A stretch of 64,000 bases of DNA from Hyphomicrobium sp. (lineage in GTDB: Bacteria > Pseudomonadota > Alphaproteobacteria > Rhizobiales > Hyphomicrobiaceae), in NCBI GenBank assembly GCA_022843145.1, contig JALHOF010000001.1, positions 372,001 through 436,000 of the forward strand. The letters run 5' to 3'. Position 1 is the stretch's first letter; every line of letters starts with the position of its first letter. A model generated the notes under the pieces. That model worked only from the letters and a program-made list of their open reading frames with translations, had not been told where the DNA came from and ran no database searches. The translations under genes and the position numbers were made by a program. This document shows positions 9,488 through 18,130 of the stretch, piece after piece.

Positions 9488-10087
9488 TCAGTGGCCCTTC
9501 GCCGGCCCCGATTGTTCGGCCGGCTTCCCGCCTCCGCCATTGCCCGCGTCGTGACCTTTGGAATGGCCATGGGCGATGCGGTCGGACAGCGCCAGAAGCA
9601 CGCTCGAGACGACGAACACGACGTGGATGACGACCAGCCAAAAGATTTCGCGCTCGGAAATTTTGTCGATCGCCATGAACTTCTTCAGCAACTGGATGGC
9701 CGAGATGGCGACGATCGACGACAGCAGCTTGAGCTTCAAGGCGGCGAAGTCGATCGTGCCCATCCATTCGGGCCAGTCGCGGTGTCCGCTGTGATCGATC
9801 TTGGACACGAAATTCTCATAGCCTGAGAATATGACGATGATCAGCAGTGATCCGGTGAGCGACAGATCGACCAGCGCGAGCACGCCGAGGATAACTTCGC
9901 CCTCGGTCGACGTGAAAGCATGCGTGACGAGGTGGAGCAACTCGGCCATGAACTTGACGAGCAGCACGCCGATCGACACCGCCAGCCCGATATAGAATGG
10001 CGCCAGCAGCCAGCGGCTCGCGAACAAGACCTGCTCGCCGTAGTACTCGAGCTTCTCTTGCACGGTCGTGGGATTTTTGCTCGCCAT
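9488..10087 (-). CDS. UPF0114 / TIGR00645 family integral membrane protein
   Basis: 199 residues with four predicted membrane segments (about 20-50, 65-90, 115-135, 145-165), matching the YqhA/TIGR00645 architecture: FASRWLLAPFYIGLA at the start, LVDLSLTGSLLIIVIFSGYENFVSKID in the middle, and LKLLSSIVAISAIQLLK. The C-terminal 30 residues are a hydrophilic Gly/His-rich tail (HGHSKGHDAGNGGGG) that might bind metal. The function of the family is not established. It converges with the carbamoyltransferase gene with only 34 bp between them. Confidence 0.88.
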   Translation of the reverse strand: MASKNPTTVQEKLEYYGEQVLFASRWLLAPFYIGLAVSIGVLLVKFMAELLHLVTHAFTSTEGEVILGVLALVDLSLTGSLLIIVIFSGYENFVSKIDHSGHRDWPEWMGTIDFAALKLKLLSSIVAISAIQLLKKFMAIDKISEREIFWLVVIHVVFVVSSVLLALSDRIAHGHSKGHDAGNGGGGKPAEQSGPAKGH

Positions 10088-10215
10088 TCTTGATCCTCGG
10101 CTGACATCGTTCAGTTTCGCCGTCTATCGCACGCGCGTATTGGCGCCGGCAAGCTCGGCGACGCCAAAAGCGGCCGTAAACGCTCGGTTCGCCTGGATAA
10201 AATGCACGTGAGAGT

Positions 10216-11388
10216 TCAGCGATTGGCCGCAGCCGACTTGACCCGCCGGGGGCGTGCGAGCTTCTTCGATTGCAGAGCGACGAAACGGCGGCAGCTAGCG
10301 CGTCCCAGCGAACACTTCGCCGTGGATATCGCGTTCTGCTGCGCCGTTAGCGCCACTGCCTGCAGCCTGGCGGACCCGGGCAGCGGAAGTTGATCGGCGC
10401 GGCTCATCGCCAGTCGCGGGGCGACGAGATTTCGCCGCTTCGCGTAGGCCTCCGTCTGGCGCGGCGTCAGAAGATCCAGCGCTTGCCTCCACAACACCGG
10501 CTGGAGTGCCGCAGAATTGTATAATGGGGCTAAATTCTCGACTGCGGCGACCGTCGCGCCGCACACGGCTAAAGGGCTCGTTTCGCCCCCCTCCCCGGGG
10601 GCAGGGTCGGCGAACTCATAGCGATTGTTGCAGACAGAGACGCGCGGCGCGCGGCGCGTGCTCTCAAAGGCGTCGTGACCCTGCTTGAGGTTGGTCCAGA
10701 AATCGATCCACGGACTCGACTTGTGTTTTTCGAAGTTGGCTTCCGTCATGCGGAATGGGAAGACGTGAACGGGAACGTTCGCTTGTCCGGCTTTGATGGC
10801 TGCCGACGTCAGGCCGTAGATCTCCTCGATGACCGCATTGGTCATCGCGAAGCATCCGACCGACGAGCAGGCGCCGTGCACGAGAATGTACGACCCGGTT
10901 CGCGACTGGCTCTTGTCGAATGCATTGGGGAAGCCGAGGTTGAGCGATCGCGGATGCCGGCCGATGCGGTGGAGCTGGCGCTGCGTCACCGTATAGAAGC
11001 CCTCAGGCGTCTGCTTGTCGCCCTCCTTGATCTTGGGGCCGAGAGTACCCGACCAATGGCAGATCGGGTAAGTCGCGAAGTGCTCGAAGCTGTCGCCCTT
11101 TCGCATCCAGACTTCGAGTTGCGACTCGGCCTTGAAGATGCGGAGGAGCAAGGGCGATCCGGTAGCTGCGCCGAATTTCGTCAGGCGCTCGTCCAGTCGC
11201 GACAGATCGGGTGTTTCCGGAAGCGGCAAACTGCCTTCGACGAACTTGCGCTGCCGCTCGACCCGATCGGGTGCGACGTCCTTGAGCTCGATCGTCACGG
11301 CCTCGGCGGCGAACGGCAGCATCACCAGCGTCGTGACGAGCGCCATGCGGAACCACTGGCCGGTCGATTGGGTCAGGTCAGACAACAT
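10216..11388 (-). CDS. L,D-transpeptidase, YafK type (paralogue 1, with cationic tail)
   Basis: 390 residues. YafK/YkuD-type proteins act on peptidoglycan in the periplasm, cross-linking stems, attaching proteins or cleaving such links. From the ATG at 11388, preceded by GGGAGA, the protein starts with a signal peptide (residues 1-30, PFAAEA). The catalytic domain (about 78-245) has RIFKAESQLEVW, YPICHWSGTLGPK, TPEGFYTV and the active-site block HGACSSVGCFAMT with His171 and Cys179. About 125 extra residues follow, Ala/Arg-rich and basic, not shared with the two neighbouring paralogues; they may bind the cell wall. It is the last of three tandem copies. Confidence 0.88.
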   Translation of the reverse strand: MLSDLTQSTGQWFRMALVTTLVMLPFAAEAVTIELKDVAPDRVERQRKFVEGSLPLPETPDLSRLDERLTKFGAATGSPLLLRIFKAESQLEVWMRKGDSFEHFATYPICHWSGTLGPKIKEGDKQTPEGFYTVTQRQLHRIGRHPRSLNLGFPNAFDKSQSRTGSYILVHGACSSVGCFAMTNAVIEEIYGLTSAAIKAGQANVPVHVFPFRMTEANFEKHKSSPWIDFWTNLKQGHDAFESTRRAPRVSVCNNRYEFADPAPGEGGETSPLAVCGATVAAVENLAPLYNSAALQPVLWRQALDLLTPRQTEAYAKRRNLVAPRLAMSRADQLPLPGSARLQAVALTAQQNAISTAKCSLGRASCRRFVALQSKKLARPRRVKSAAANR

Positions 11389-11570
11389 ACGCGGGCAAGT
11401 CTCCCAACTCGAACTTGACGTCGTCGTCACGATGCTCCGCGCACCGTCGTATCCTCTTAGCATAGCAGCAGGCCGGGTCGAGTCCGAGTGCTTCGACGAA
11501 CTATCCCCTACGGCTGTTGTTTCACTCGAGACAGAGTAAATGACGGTCGCCGATGAGACATTTCGATCGT

Positions 11571-12428
11571 TCATGCGCCATCCTCTGTGTTCCGCGAGGG
11601 CTGATCTGCCGGGCAATCCGCCGTAACGGCTGCATTCCAAGCCCGCCGTGAAACCACGCTCGCAACGCGATAGCGTCCGTCACACACGGTGACGCGAGGC
11701 GGCAACAGGTTGGCTTCGAAACGATCGTGGCCGGCTTTGAGATCCGTCCAGAATTCATACCAGCGGTGACCCTCCATCCGCCGCATGGTTTCAGTTGTCA
11801 TGCGAAACGGAAAAATGTGGATCGGGATCCGGGTTTGGCCCCTCTCAAACGCAGATGTGACGAGACGCCACACCTCGTCGATGACGGGATCGGTCATCGC
11901 GTAACACCCAACGGAGCCGCACCCGCCATGGACCATCAGGAACGTTCCGCTTCGGTCGTGCGCGCGATCGTAGGCATTGGGAAAGCCGATGTTGAAGGAC
12001 CGATGCCAACGGCTGTTCGGATTGAGCGCGCTCGCATCGAACGAATAGAACCCTTCAGGAGCTTGCCTGTCACCTTCCCGGAGTTTCGGTCCGAGCACGC
12101 CCGACCAGCGGCAGATGGGATAGGTCGCAAAACGCTGGAAGCGACCGTCGCGCTGCATCCAGAGTTCGAGTTGGAACTCGGCTTTGAATATCCGGATAAA
12201 GATGGGCATGCCGCGTTCGAGGCCAGCCTCGGCGAGACGCGGTTCGAGTGCCGCAAGATCGGGGGTGCCAGGGAGCGCGTGTCCCAAAGTCGCCGTCAGT
12301 CGTCGGCTCGCGCGTTCACGTTCGATCCGGAACGGGTAGCGTGCGTCGAAGTACGCATGAAACGACAGCATCGCCGCACCGAGCACGAGCACCGCAAAGA
12401 GGATGAGCTTTAAACCGCGCCGACGCAT
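11571..12428 (-). CDS. L,D-transpeptidase, YafK type (paralogue 2, membrane-anchored)
   Basis: 285 residues. A short basic start and one hydrophobic segment (residues 6-25) without a good cleavage site suggest a membrane anchor or an uncleaved signal. The catalytic domain (about 75-245) carries FIRIFKAEFQLELWM, YPICRWSGVLGPK, APEGFYSF, NIGFPNAYDRAH and HGGCGSVGCYAMT, with the probable catalytic Cys175 and His167. It is the middle of three related genes on the minus strand. The intergenic gap to paralogue 1 is 182 bp, so it may have its own transcript. Confidence 0.9.
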   Translation of the reverse strand: MRRRGLKLILFAVLVLGAAMLSFHAYFDARYPFRIERERASRRLTATLGHALPGTPDLAALEPRLAEAGLERGMPIFIRIFKAEFQLELWMQRDGRFQRFATYPICRWSGVLGPKLREGDRQAPEGFYSFDASALNPNSRWHRSFNIGFPNAYDRAHDRSGTFLMVHGGCGSVGCYAMTDPVIDEVWRLVTSAFERGQTRIPIHIFPFRMTTETMRRMEGHRWYEFWTDLKAGHDRFEANLLPPRVTVCDGRYRVASVVSRRAWNAAVTADCPADQPSRNTEDGA

Positions 12429-12516
12429 CTCGCCTCCATCGCCGGGTGCCTCGATGGCGCCTAATGCAGACGACGAAGACAGCGCGTCAGTTTGTCGGAG
12501 ATGTGTCGGCGGGTGA

Positions 12517-13470
12517 TTACTGGTTCAAGCCGAGCTTCGGCGCGGCGTCCGATGCCGGAAGCAGCGAGCCGCCTCCCGTCAGTCCGGACAGCGCGTTGCT
12601 GCCGGTCTGCGATGCCATCACCGTCCGCGTGCGCGGGCCGGGAACCGTGATTCGCTCCTCGGCGATCTGCTGGTCTCCGGGACGAGGCACGAATGGCTCG
12701 ATCAACGGCCGTTCGAACTGCGGACAAGAGCCGAGCGGATCAGGCTTGGATTTCGGCATGCTCACGTTGACGACGTACTTGCGCTCGCACACGGCCACGG
12801 ACGGCGGCAGGCGATGCGCCTCGAAGTGGTCGTAGCCCTGTTTGAGCGTCGCCCAGAACGGCGCCCATTTGTGCTTCTTGTGACGTTCCATGTTGGCGTG
12901 CGTCATGCGGAAGGGGAAGGCGTGGACATCGATGCTCGACTGGCCGCCTTTGAAGCTCTCGCGGGCCAATGCGTAAATTTCTTCGATGAGCGCGTCGGTC
13001 ATGGCGTAGCAGCCGGCGGATTTGCACTTACCGTGCACCATCAGGAAATCGCCGGTGCGATTGTGGGCGCGGTCGTAGGTATTGGGATATCCGAGGTTGA
13101 ACGCGAGATAGAACTGCGAACTCGGGTTCATCTGGTGGGCGTTGACCGAGTAGAAGCCCTCGGGAGCCTGTTTGTCGCCCTGCTGCTGCTTCGGCCCGAG
13201 ATCGCCTGACCAGTTGCAGATCGGGTAGGTCTTGAAGTGATAAAAGCGGCCATCGTCGCGCTGCTTCCAAACTTCGAGTTCCGACTCTTCCTTGAAGATC
13301 CGGACAAACATCGGCGCGCCGGGTTCGATACCCTTCTTGCCGAGCAGCATCAGCGATTCTTTGGCGAGAGGCTGTTCAGCCGCCGGGATCTGCGGGGCGC
13401 CCGAACAGGCAGCCAACATGCAAACGATTCCCGTCGCGGCGATAGCCACGTAAGTTCTGACGTCAGACAA
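12517..13470 (-). CDS. L,D-transpeptidase, YafK type (paralogue 3, lipoprotein)
   Basis: 317 residues from a TTG at 13470. This start gives a normal lipoprotein signal with lipobox LAAC at residues 19-22 and is preceded by GGGGCGG; an ATG 48 bases upstream would give an unusual N-terminus. The catalytic domain (about 50-220) has MFVRIFKEESELEVW, YPICNWSGDLGPK, APEGFYSV, NLGYPNTYDRAH and HGKCKSAGCYAMT (His146, Cys154). The C-terminal 90 residues are Pro/Ser-rich and probably disordered. Lipidation predicts anchoring to a membrane facing the peptidoglycan. It is the first of the three tandem copies. Confidence 0.88.
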   Translation of the reverse strand: MSDVRTYVAIAATGIVCMLAACSGAPQIPAAEQPLAKESLMLLGKKGIEPGAPMFVRIFKEESELEVWKQRDDGRFYHFKTYPICNWSGDLGPKQQQGDKQAPEGFYSVNAHQMNPSSQFYLAFNLGYPNTYDRAHNRTGDFLMVHGKCKSAGCYAMTDALIEEIYALARESFKGGQSSIDVHAFPFRMTHANMERHKKHKWAPFWATLKQGYDHFEAHRLPPSVAVCERKYVVNVSMPKSKPDPLGSCPQFERPLIEPFVPRPGDQQIAEERITVPGPRTRTVMASQTGSNALSGLTGGGSLLPASDAAPKLGLNQ

Positions 13471-13718
13471 TTTTATCCGCCCCAGGATGATCAAATCGAT
13501 ACCCAGTGCCCCTGGCACACGCCGATCACCTTCCGGCTTGCCTGGTTAACACCCCATTAACGCAAAACAAGCTGTTGATATCACTAGCGCTCACGTGCCG
13601 CCTGTCAAGGCAAAGTAACGGGTGATTGGGGCACCGGAAGGGCGGTTGTTGTGCTCGCCCAGAGTCGAACCTTGCGTGTAAGCCCCGTTGCGCTTGAACA
13701 CTTGGTTCCGGGGCTGCC

Positions 13719-14702
13719 TTAAAGGCTGCGACCGATTTTCAGGAACCGGTCATGGCGCTGCGCTCGGATCTCATCAGGCGACTTGCCGTCGAATTCGGCC
13801 AACGCCTTGGCGATCGCGTCGCCCGTCGCCCGCATGACCCGTGTACGGTCGCGATGCGCGCCGCCAACCGGCTCGGTGATGATCGTGTCGATGACGCCCA
13901 GGCCAGCGAGGTCCTGGGCGGTGATCTTCATCGCCGTCGCGGCTTCTTCCTTTTTGGCCGAATCGCGCCAGATGATCGAGGCGGCGCCTTCAGGCGAGAT
14001 CACAGAATAGATGGCGTGCTCAAGCATCAAAATACGATTGGCGCTGGCGATAGCGACCGCGCCGCCGGATCCGCCCTCGCCGATGATGACCGAAATAAGC
14101 GGCACGCCGAGTTTCAGGCAGCAGGCCGTCGAACGGGCGATGGCCTCGGCCTGCCCACGCTCCTCGGCGCCGATGCCCGGATAGGCGCCTGCGGTGTCGA
14201 TCAACGTCAGCACCGGCAGCGAGAATTTCTCGGCCATCTCCATCAGCCTGACCGCCTTGCGATACCCCTCCGGCATTGCCATGCCGAAGTTGTGCTTGAG
14301 GCGGCTTTCGGTGTCGGAGCCCTTCTCGTTGCCGATGACCATTACGGCGCGACCGCGGAACTTGCCCATGCCGCCGACGATGGCGGCATCCTCGGCGTAG
14401 TAGCGGTCGCCCGAGAGCGGCGTGAAGTCCTCGATCAGGGAGGCGATGTAGTCGAGCGCATGCGGACGATCCGAATGGCGCGCCACCAGCGTCTTCTGCC
14501 ACGGCGTCAGTTTGCCATAGGTCTCGATGAGCGCAGCCTCGGCCTTCTGCTGCAGTTTCTTGATCTCCTCGGTGATCGAGACGCCGCTGTCTTCGTCTTC
14601 GAGCGCGCGCAACTCCGCGACCTTGCTTTCAAGTTCCGCAACCGGCTTCTCGAAATCCAGATAGGTGCGGGGGGGCGGTGTGCGTTCCACGGGCAATCTC
14701 AC
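13719..14702 (-). CDS. accA: Acetyl-CoA carboxylase carboxyltransferase subunit alpha
   Basis: 327 residues, the normal AccA length. With AccD it moves the carboxyl group from biotin-BCCP to acetyl-CoA, making malonyl-CoA for fatty acid synthesis. Typical blocks are YLDFEKPVAELESKV, the LTPWQKTLVARHSDRP block, DTAGAYPGIGAEERGQAEAI (oxyanion and CoA site), IGEGGSGGAVAI and the SPEGAASIIWRD segment. The start is GTG at 14702; a second GTG four codons later is also possible. It lies downstream of xerD in the same direction, as is common in Hyphomicrobiales. Confidence 0.97.
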   Translation of the reverse strand: MRLPVERTPPPRTYLDFEKPVAELESKVAELRALEDEDSGVSITEEIKKLQQKAEAALIETYGKLTPWQKTLVARHSDRPHALDYIASLIEDFTPLSGDRYYAEDAAIVGGMGKFRGRAVMVIGNEKGSDTESRLKHNFGMAMPEGYRKAVRLMEMAEKFSLPVLTLIDTAGAYPGIGAEERGQAEAIARSTACCLKLGVPLISVIIGEGGSGGAVAIASANRILMLEHAIYSVISPEGAASIIWRDSAKKEEAATAMKITAQDLAGLGVIDTIITEPVGGAHRDRTRVMRATGDAIAKALAEFDGKSPDEIRAQRHDRFLKIGRSL

Positions 14703-14870
14703 GGGCTAGCCGGCGGGGCTGACGAGGTAGCGGACGCGCTTTGGCGACCGATTTGAGGCCCGGCGGGCGGAAGTCTCGAATTTGCCGGGACATTCGCCCC
14801 GCGGGTGCGCACTGTCAAGAATAGCCTGGAGCAAAAGTGAACGTCGTTTATCTCGTTTATGCGTGGGCTT

Positions 14871-15818
14871 TCAGGTTTTCCTCGCCAACGGATGGTGGTC
14901 GTGCACGAGCTTCTTCAGCCGCTCTTCGAGCACGTGTGTGTAGATTTCCGTGGTCGAGATGTCGGCGTGCCCCAAAAGCTGTTGCACCGCGCGCAGATCC
15001 GCGCCCCGATCGAGCAGGTGGCTGGCGAAGGCGTGGCGTAGCACGTGCGGACTTACGCGTTCGGCGTCGAGCCCCGCCTCGATCGCGATCTCCTTGAGAT
15101 CCATGGCGAAACTCTGCCGCGTCATGTGCCCGGTATCGCTCTTGGCCGGGAACAGCCAGCGCGAGCGGATGGCGCTCGGGGTCGGTGAGCCGTCCACCGC
15201 GGGGCCTGGATCGAGGTAGCGATCGAGCGCCTCGCGCGCCGCGGGATTGAGCGGGACGAGGCGCTCGCGGCCGCCCTTGCCTTTGATCGTCAACACGCGG
15301 TCGTCGCCATCGAGCACGGCACGCGGCAGGGAAACGAGCTCGGTCACACGCATGCCCGTCGCGTAGATGAGTTCTACGAGGCAGTTGAGACGCAGCGCCC
15401 GCGCGCGTTCCGGTCCCGTCGTCGAACACGTCCGGTTTCGCGCCGCCGCGATCAGCCGATCGACCTCGGCGACGGACAACGTCTTAGGCAACGACCGGGC
15501 CTTCTTCGGACCGGTCAAGCCGAACGCCGGATCCTCGGCGACGACGCTCTCGGCGGCGAGGAATTTGTAGAGCTGCCGGATCGCCGAGAGACGTCGGGCG
15601 CGCGACGCCGGCGCGAGACCTTCGTCGTTGCAGGATCGCAGGTAAGCCGTGATGTCCCGGTTCGACACGGCTGCGAGATCGAGCCCGTCGCGGCCGATGT
15701 GGCTGGCGAAGTCCTCGAGGTCGCGGCGATAGGCGTCGAGCGTGTTCTTCGACGCACCGCGCTCGGCCACGAGCATTTCGAGGAATTGACCGATGTGGTG
15801 CATGCAGGTGGCCGTCAT
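14871..15818 (-). CDS. xerD: Site-specific tyrosine recombinase XerD
   Basis: 315 residues. XerC/XerD resolve chromosome dimers at dif under FtsK control. The N-terminal SAM-like core-binding domain (about 8-90) is followed by the catalytic domain with Arg157 (YATGMRVTEL), Lys181, His258 and Arg261 (SPHVLRHAFASHLL), His284 (LLGHADISTTEIYTHV) and the nucleophile Tyr293. This complete set, and its place next to accA and the shikimate gene, argue for the housekeeping XerD rather than a phage integrase. It begins 20 bp after the stop of the 647-residue gene upstream and is probably cotranscribed with it. Confidence 0.95.
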   Translation of the reverse strand: MTATCMHHIGQFLEMLVAERGASKNTLDAYRRDLEDFASHIGRDGLDLAAVSNRDITAYLRSCNDEGLAPASRARRLSAIRQLYKFLAAESVVAEDPAFGLTGPKKARSLPKTLSVAEVDRLIAAARNRTCSTTGPERARALRLNCLVELIYATGMRVTELVSLPRAVLDGDDRVLTIKGKGGRERLVPLNPAAREALDRYLDPGPAVDGSPTPSAIRSRWLFPAKSDTGHMTRQSFAMDLKEIAIEAGLDAERVSPHVLRHAFASHLLDRGADLRAVQQLLGHADISTTEIYTHVLEERLKKLVHDHHPLARKT

Positions 15819-15838
15819 GGGCTAGGTCCGCCCCCGCG

Positions 15839-17782
15839 TCAGTTGCTGGCGGTGCGCGGCCAAGACGCGAATAGCGCCTCGAAACCAAGCCGCCGCGCGT
15901 CCGATTCGAGACCTGCCCGCTTCAGGGCGCGGATCGAGTCGCCGAGTGCGATCATGTGCGCGCCTTCGGCTCCGTTCGGTCCGAGCGCCTGCATGGCGAG
16001 CAGTACCGTACGCCCGAACTCTTTCTTCTTCGAAGCCTCGAGCAACGTGCTCAGTATCCCTGTCTCCGGCAGATGCCCCGCCGACGGTTGCGGCGTTTTG
16101 CTGGCGGCCTCCCACAGCGGAATGGGAACGTGCGTGTCGAGCGCGTCGAGCACAGTCGTCAACCGGTGCAGAAGGTCGGCGCTGAACCGCCCGCGCAATG
16201 CCAGCGCCTCGACGGATGCGAGGCTCTGACCGCGTGAGCCGGGGAGCTTGGTGTCGGCGATATCGGAGAGCGCGAGCCAATGGCCGAGGGGGCCTTGCTC
16301 ACCGGTGAACTGGCCACGGTCTATGCCTGCGGAAAATCTCACCCAGTCCCGAGCCCGCTCGTAGTTCCCCGCCGCCAGCGCCACCTCGATCGCGGTCTCT
16401 GCGAACCAGCCGATTTCGGCCGCCGGCGTCACGGCGTCGGCGGCTGGCGCCATCATTTCGAGGGCCGGCAAATAAAGCCCGGCGCGCCGGGCATCGTCGA
16501 GGAACGACCGAATCAGCCGCACCTTCTTGAGTGGTGTCCGCTCCGCTTCAGCCGCGACAAAGAGATGGGCGCGCTGTTCGGCATTGCCGACTTTTGCGCT
16601 GAGTTCCGTCTGCTGCGCCGAGCCGCTCGCATTGTCGCCCAAGTTGCCGCCAAGTCCGCGATAAACAGCGGCGAGTTCGGCCGTGCCGATGGCATTGAGG
16701 CGGATCGCGGCCTCGGCAGCCTCGATGCGCAGAAGTGGCGAAGTCTGAGTATCGAGTGTGACTGCCGCGACAGTCGCCGGCGTCCCTTTGGCAATCACCG
16801 GTCCGATATCTGCCTGCGCGGTCAACGCGATCAAGCTGTATTCGATCGGTGAAATCGATTTCACCGTGCGGAGATCCGGCTTGGCGCCCAAGACAAGTGC
16901 ATCAAGTGCCCCAAGCCCCGCGCTCATGTCCGCACCGTGTTCGCGGGCAAGGTCTGCCGTCAGACCTGCCGCAGCCGTATTGCCGCCCGACACCGCGCAA
17001 TATCCGCTAATCAGGATCGCTTCGGATTTCAGGGTCTTTGGGACGCTGGCGGTTGGCGGCGCGGCTCGGATGGCTTCGCATGCGACGTCTCGGCGCCCAA
17101 TTGCGATTTCGTTGCGCGCCGTGAGGATGGCGGCCAGGGCGTCGTTCGGACCGCCGGGCAAACGGGCGACAGCTTCACCCGCCTCCTTGAGCAAACCCGA
17201 CCGCGTCAGTGCTTCGACGCGGAGCGCGGCGAACTGATTGTCGCCAGCTTGGCCAGCGGGCGGGTTGGCATCCGATGTAATCAGACGTCGCCAAAGCGCG
17301 GCCAAGGCCGGGGAGCGCGGCGGGATTTCGAGTGCCGAGAACAGCGCTTCGACTTGCTGCACATCTAGCCCGCGCCAAAGCTCCAAGGGCAGGCCCGTGC
17401 CGTCATTCGCCATCACCGGTTGCAGTTCGCCCCGATCGACAGCCCGGCTTTTTTCGTCGAGTGCCGGCAGCGTCTCGCGCACGACGTCGTCGCGGCGGTT
17501 GCCGTTCGAGCCCGTATCGGGCCGCGCCATTGCGGGGCTACGTCCAGGATCCGTCCATTGGCCGTTCATCGGCGGCAGCATCGGACGATCTTCGGCGGCC
17601 GGCGGTGGCGTCGTGCTTCGACTGCGCGGCGGACGGCGGGTCTCGGTGTCGGGAAACGGCTCCCAGCCGACTTGGGCGGATGCGTCTGATATCGCAAATC
17701 CGCTGGATAGGACACAGAAGCCGAGGGCGGCCGCGGCGGCGGATGAAGGGATTCTGAGGAAGCGTGTGGGATCAGCGGTCAT
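15839..17782 (-). CDS. Large secreted protein of unknown function upstream of xerD
   Basis: 647 residues from the ATG at 17782. A signal peptide (residues 1-36, ending ASA before Gln37) exports it. A Pro/Arg/Asp-rich disordered stretch covers about 40-110. The remaining 530 residues are mainly Ala/Leu-rich helices resembling solenoid repeats of TPR type, for example GLLKEAGEAVARLPGG, NYERARDWVRF and the LLRIEAAEAAIRLNAIG segment. No catalytic motif is visible. Its ATG overlaps the stop of the upstream 48-residue gene (ATGA), showing translational coupling, and xerD follows after 20 bp. A periplasmic scaffold or envelope role is only inferred. Confidence 0.8.
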   Translation of the reverse strand: MTADPTRFLRIPSSAAAAALGFCVLSSGFAISDASAQVGWEPFPDTETRRPPRSRSTTPPPAAEDRPMLPPMNGQWTDPGRSPAMARPDTGSNGNRRDDVVRETLPALDEKSRAVDRGELQPVMANDGTGLPLELWRGLDVQQVEALFSALEIPPRSPALAALWRRLITSDANPPAGQAGDNQFAALRVEALTRSGLLKEAGEAVARLPGGPNDALAAILTARNEIAIGRRDVACEAIRAAPPTASVPKTLKSEAILISGYCAVSGGNTAAAGLTADLAREHGADMSAGLGALDALVLGAKPDLRTVKSISPIEYSLIALTAQADIGPVIAKGTPATVAAVTLDTQTSPLLRIEAAEAAIRLNAIGTAELAAVYRGLGGNLGDNASGSAQQTELSAKVGNAEQRAHLFVAAEAERTPLKKVRLIRSFLDDARRAGLYLPALEMMAPAADAVTPAAEIGWFAETAIEVALAAGNYERARDWVRFSAGIDRGQFTGEQGPLGHWLALSDIADTKLPGSRGQSLASVEALALRGRFSADLLHRLTTVLDALDTHVPIPLWEAASKTPQPSAGHLPETGILSTLLEASKKKEFGRTVLLAMQALGPNGAEGAHMIALGDSIRALKRAGLESDARRLGFEALFASWPRTASN

Positions 17783-17925
17783 TGTTTGCGGATCTTGACG
17801 CCCGGCAGAGGTTTCGACACATCCTGCTGCTCCGGCTCGAATTTGGTCGCCAGCACGTAGAGCCCCCCGAGCACCAACCCGCCGAAGGTGGCGACCACGA
17901 TCAGAAACCTGAAGAGGCTCGGCAT
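17779..17925 (-). CDS. Small single-pass membrane protein, coupled to the 647-residue gene
   Basis: 48 residues: MPSLFRFLIVVATFGGL, a hydrophobic stretch through residue 27 (LVLGGLYVLATKF), and a polar C-terminus EPEQQDVSKPLPGVKIRKQ. One membrane span is clear, with the tail probably periplasmic. A good AGGTGA ribosome site lies six bases before the ATG, and the stop codon overlaps the next start (ATGA). From memory, similar tiny proteins precede the xerD region in other rhizobia-like genomes, so this is probably a real conserved gene. Its function is unknown; the coupling suggests it works with the secreted product that follows. Confidence 0.75.
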   Translation of the reverse strand: MPSLFRFLIVVATFGGLVLGGLYVLATKFEPEQQDVSKPLPGVKIRKQ

Positions 17926-18130
17926 CGAAATTCACCTGCTTCTTAGTGCTATGTCGGAGTGCAAGTTGACACCATTATGGCCAGTTCCGCATACCGCGAT
18001 TGAACCGGCCCATTCGCAATGACATACCGTGCCGTAGATGGCGCCGCCCAGACGTTGAAATCGTGCCCCGCTGGACAACTTCTATGCCGGCGCGTGACAT
18101 GACCATAGGTGATTCGGAGAGGTCTCGAAG

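Noticed and set aside
13640-13715. A tRNA-like stretch with GGTTCGACTC on the minus strand next to accA
   Set aside because: The supposed T-stem does not pair and no acceptor or anticodon stem can be drawn at the right distances.
14871-15818. XerD gene as the integrase of a mobile element
   Set aside because: It has the full housekeeping XerD pattern and conserved neighbours; no attachment repeats or cargo genes were seen.
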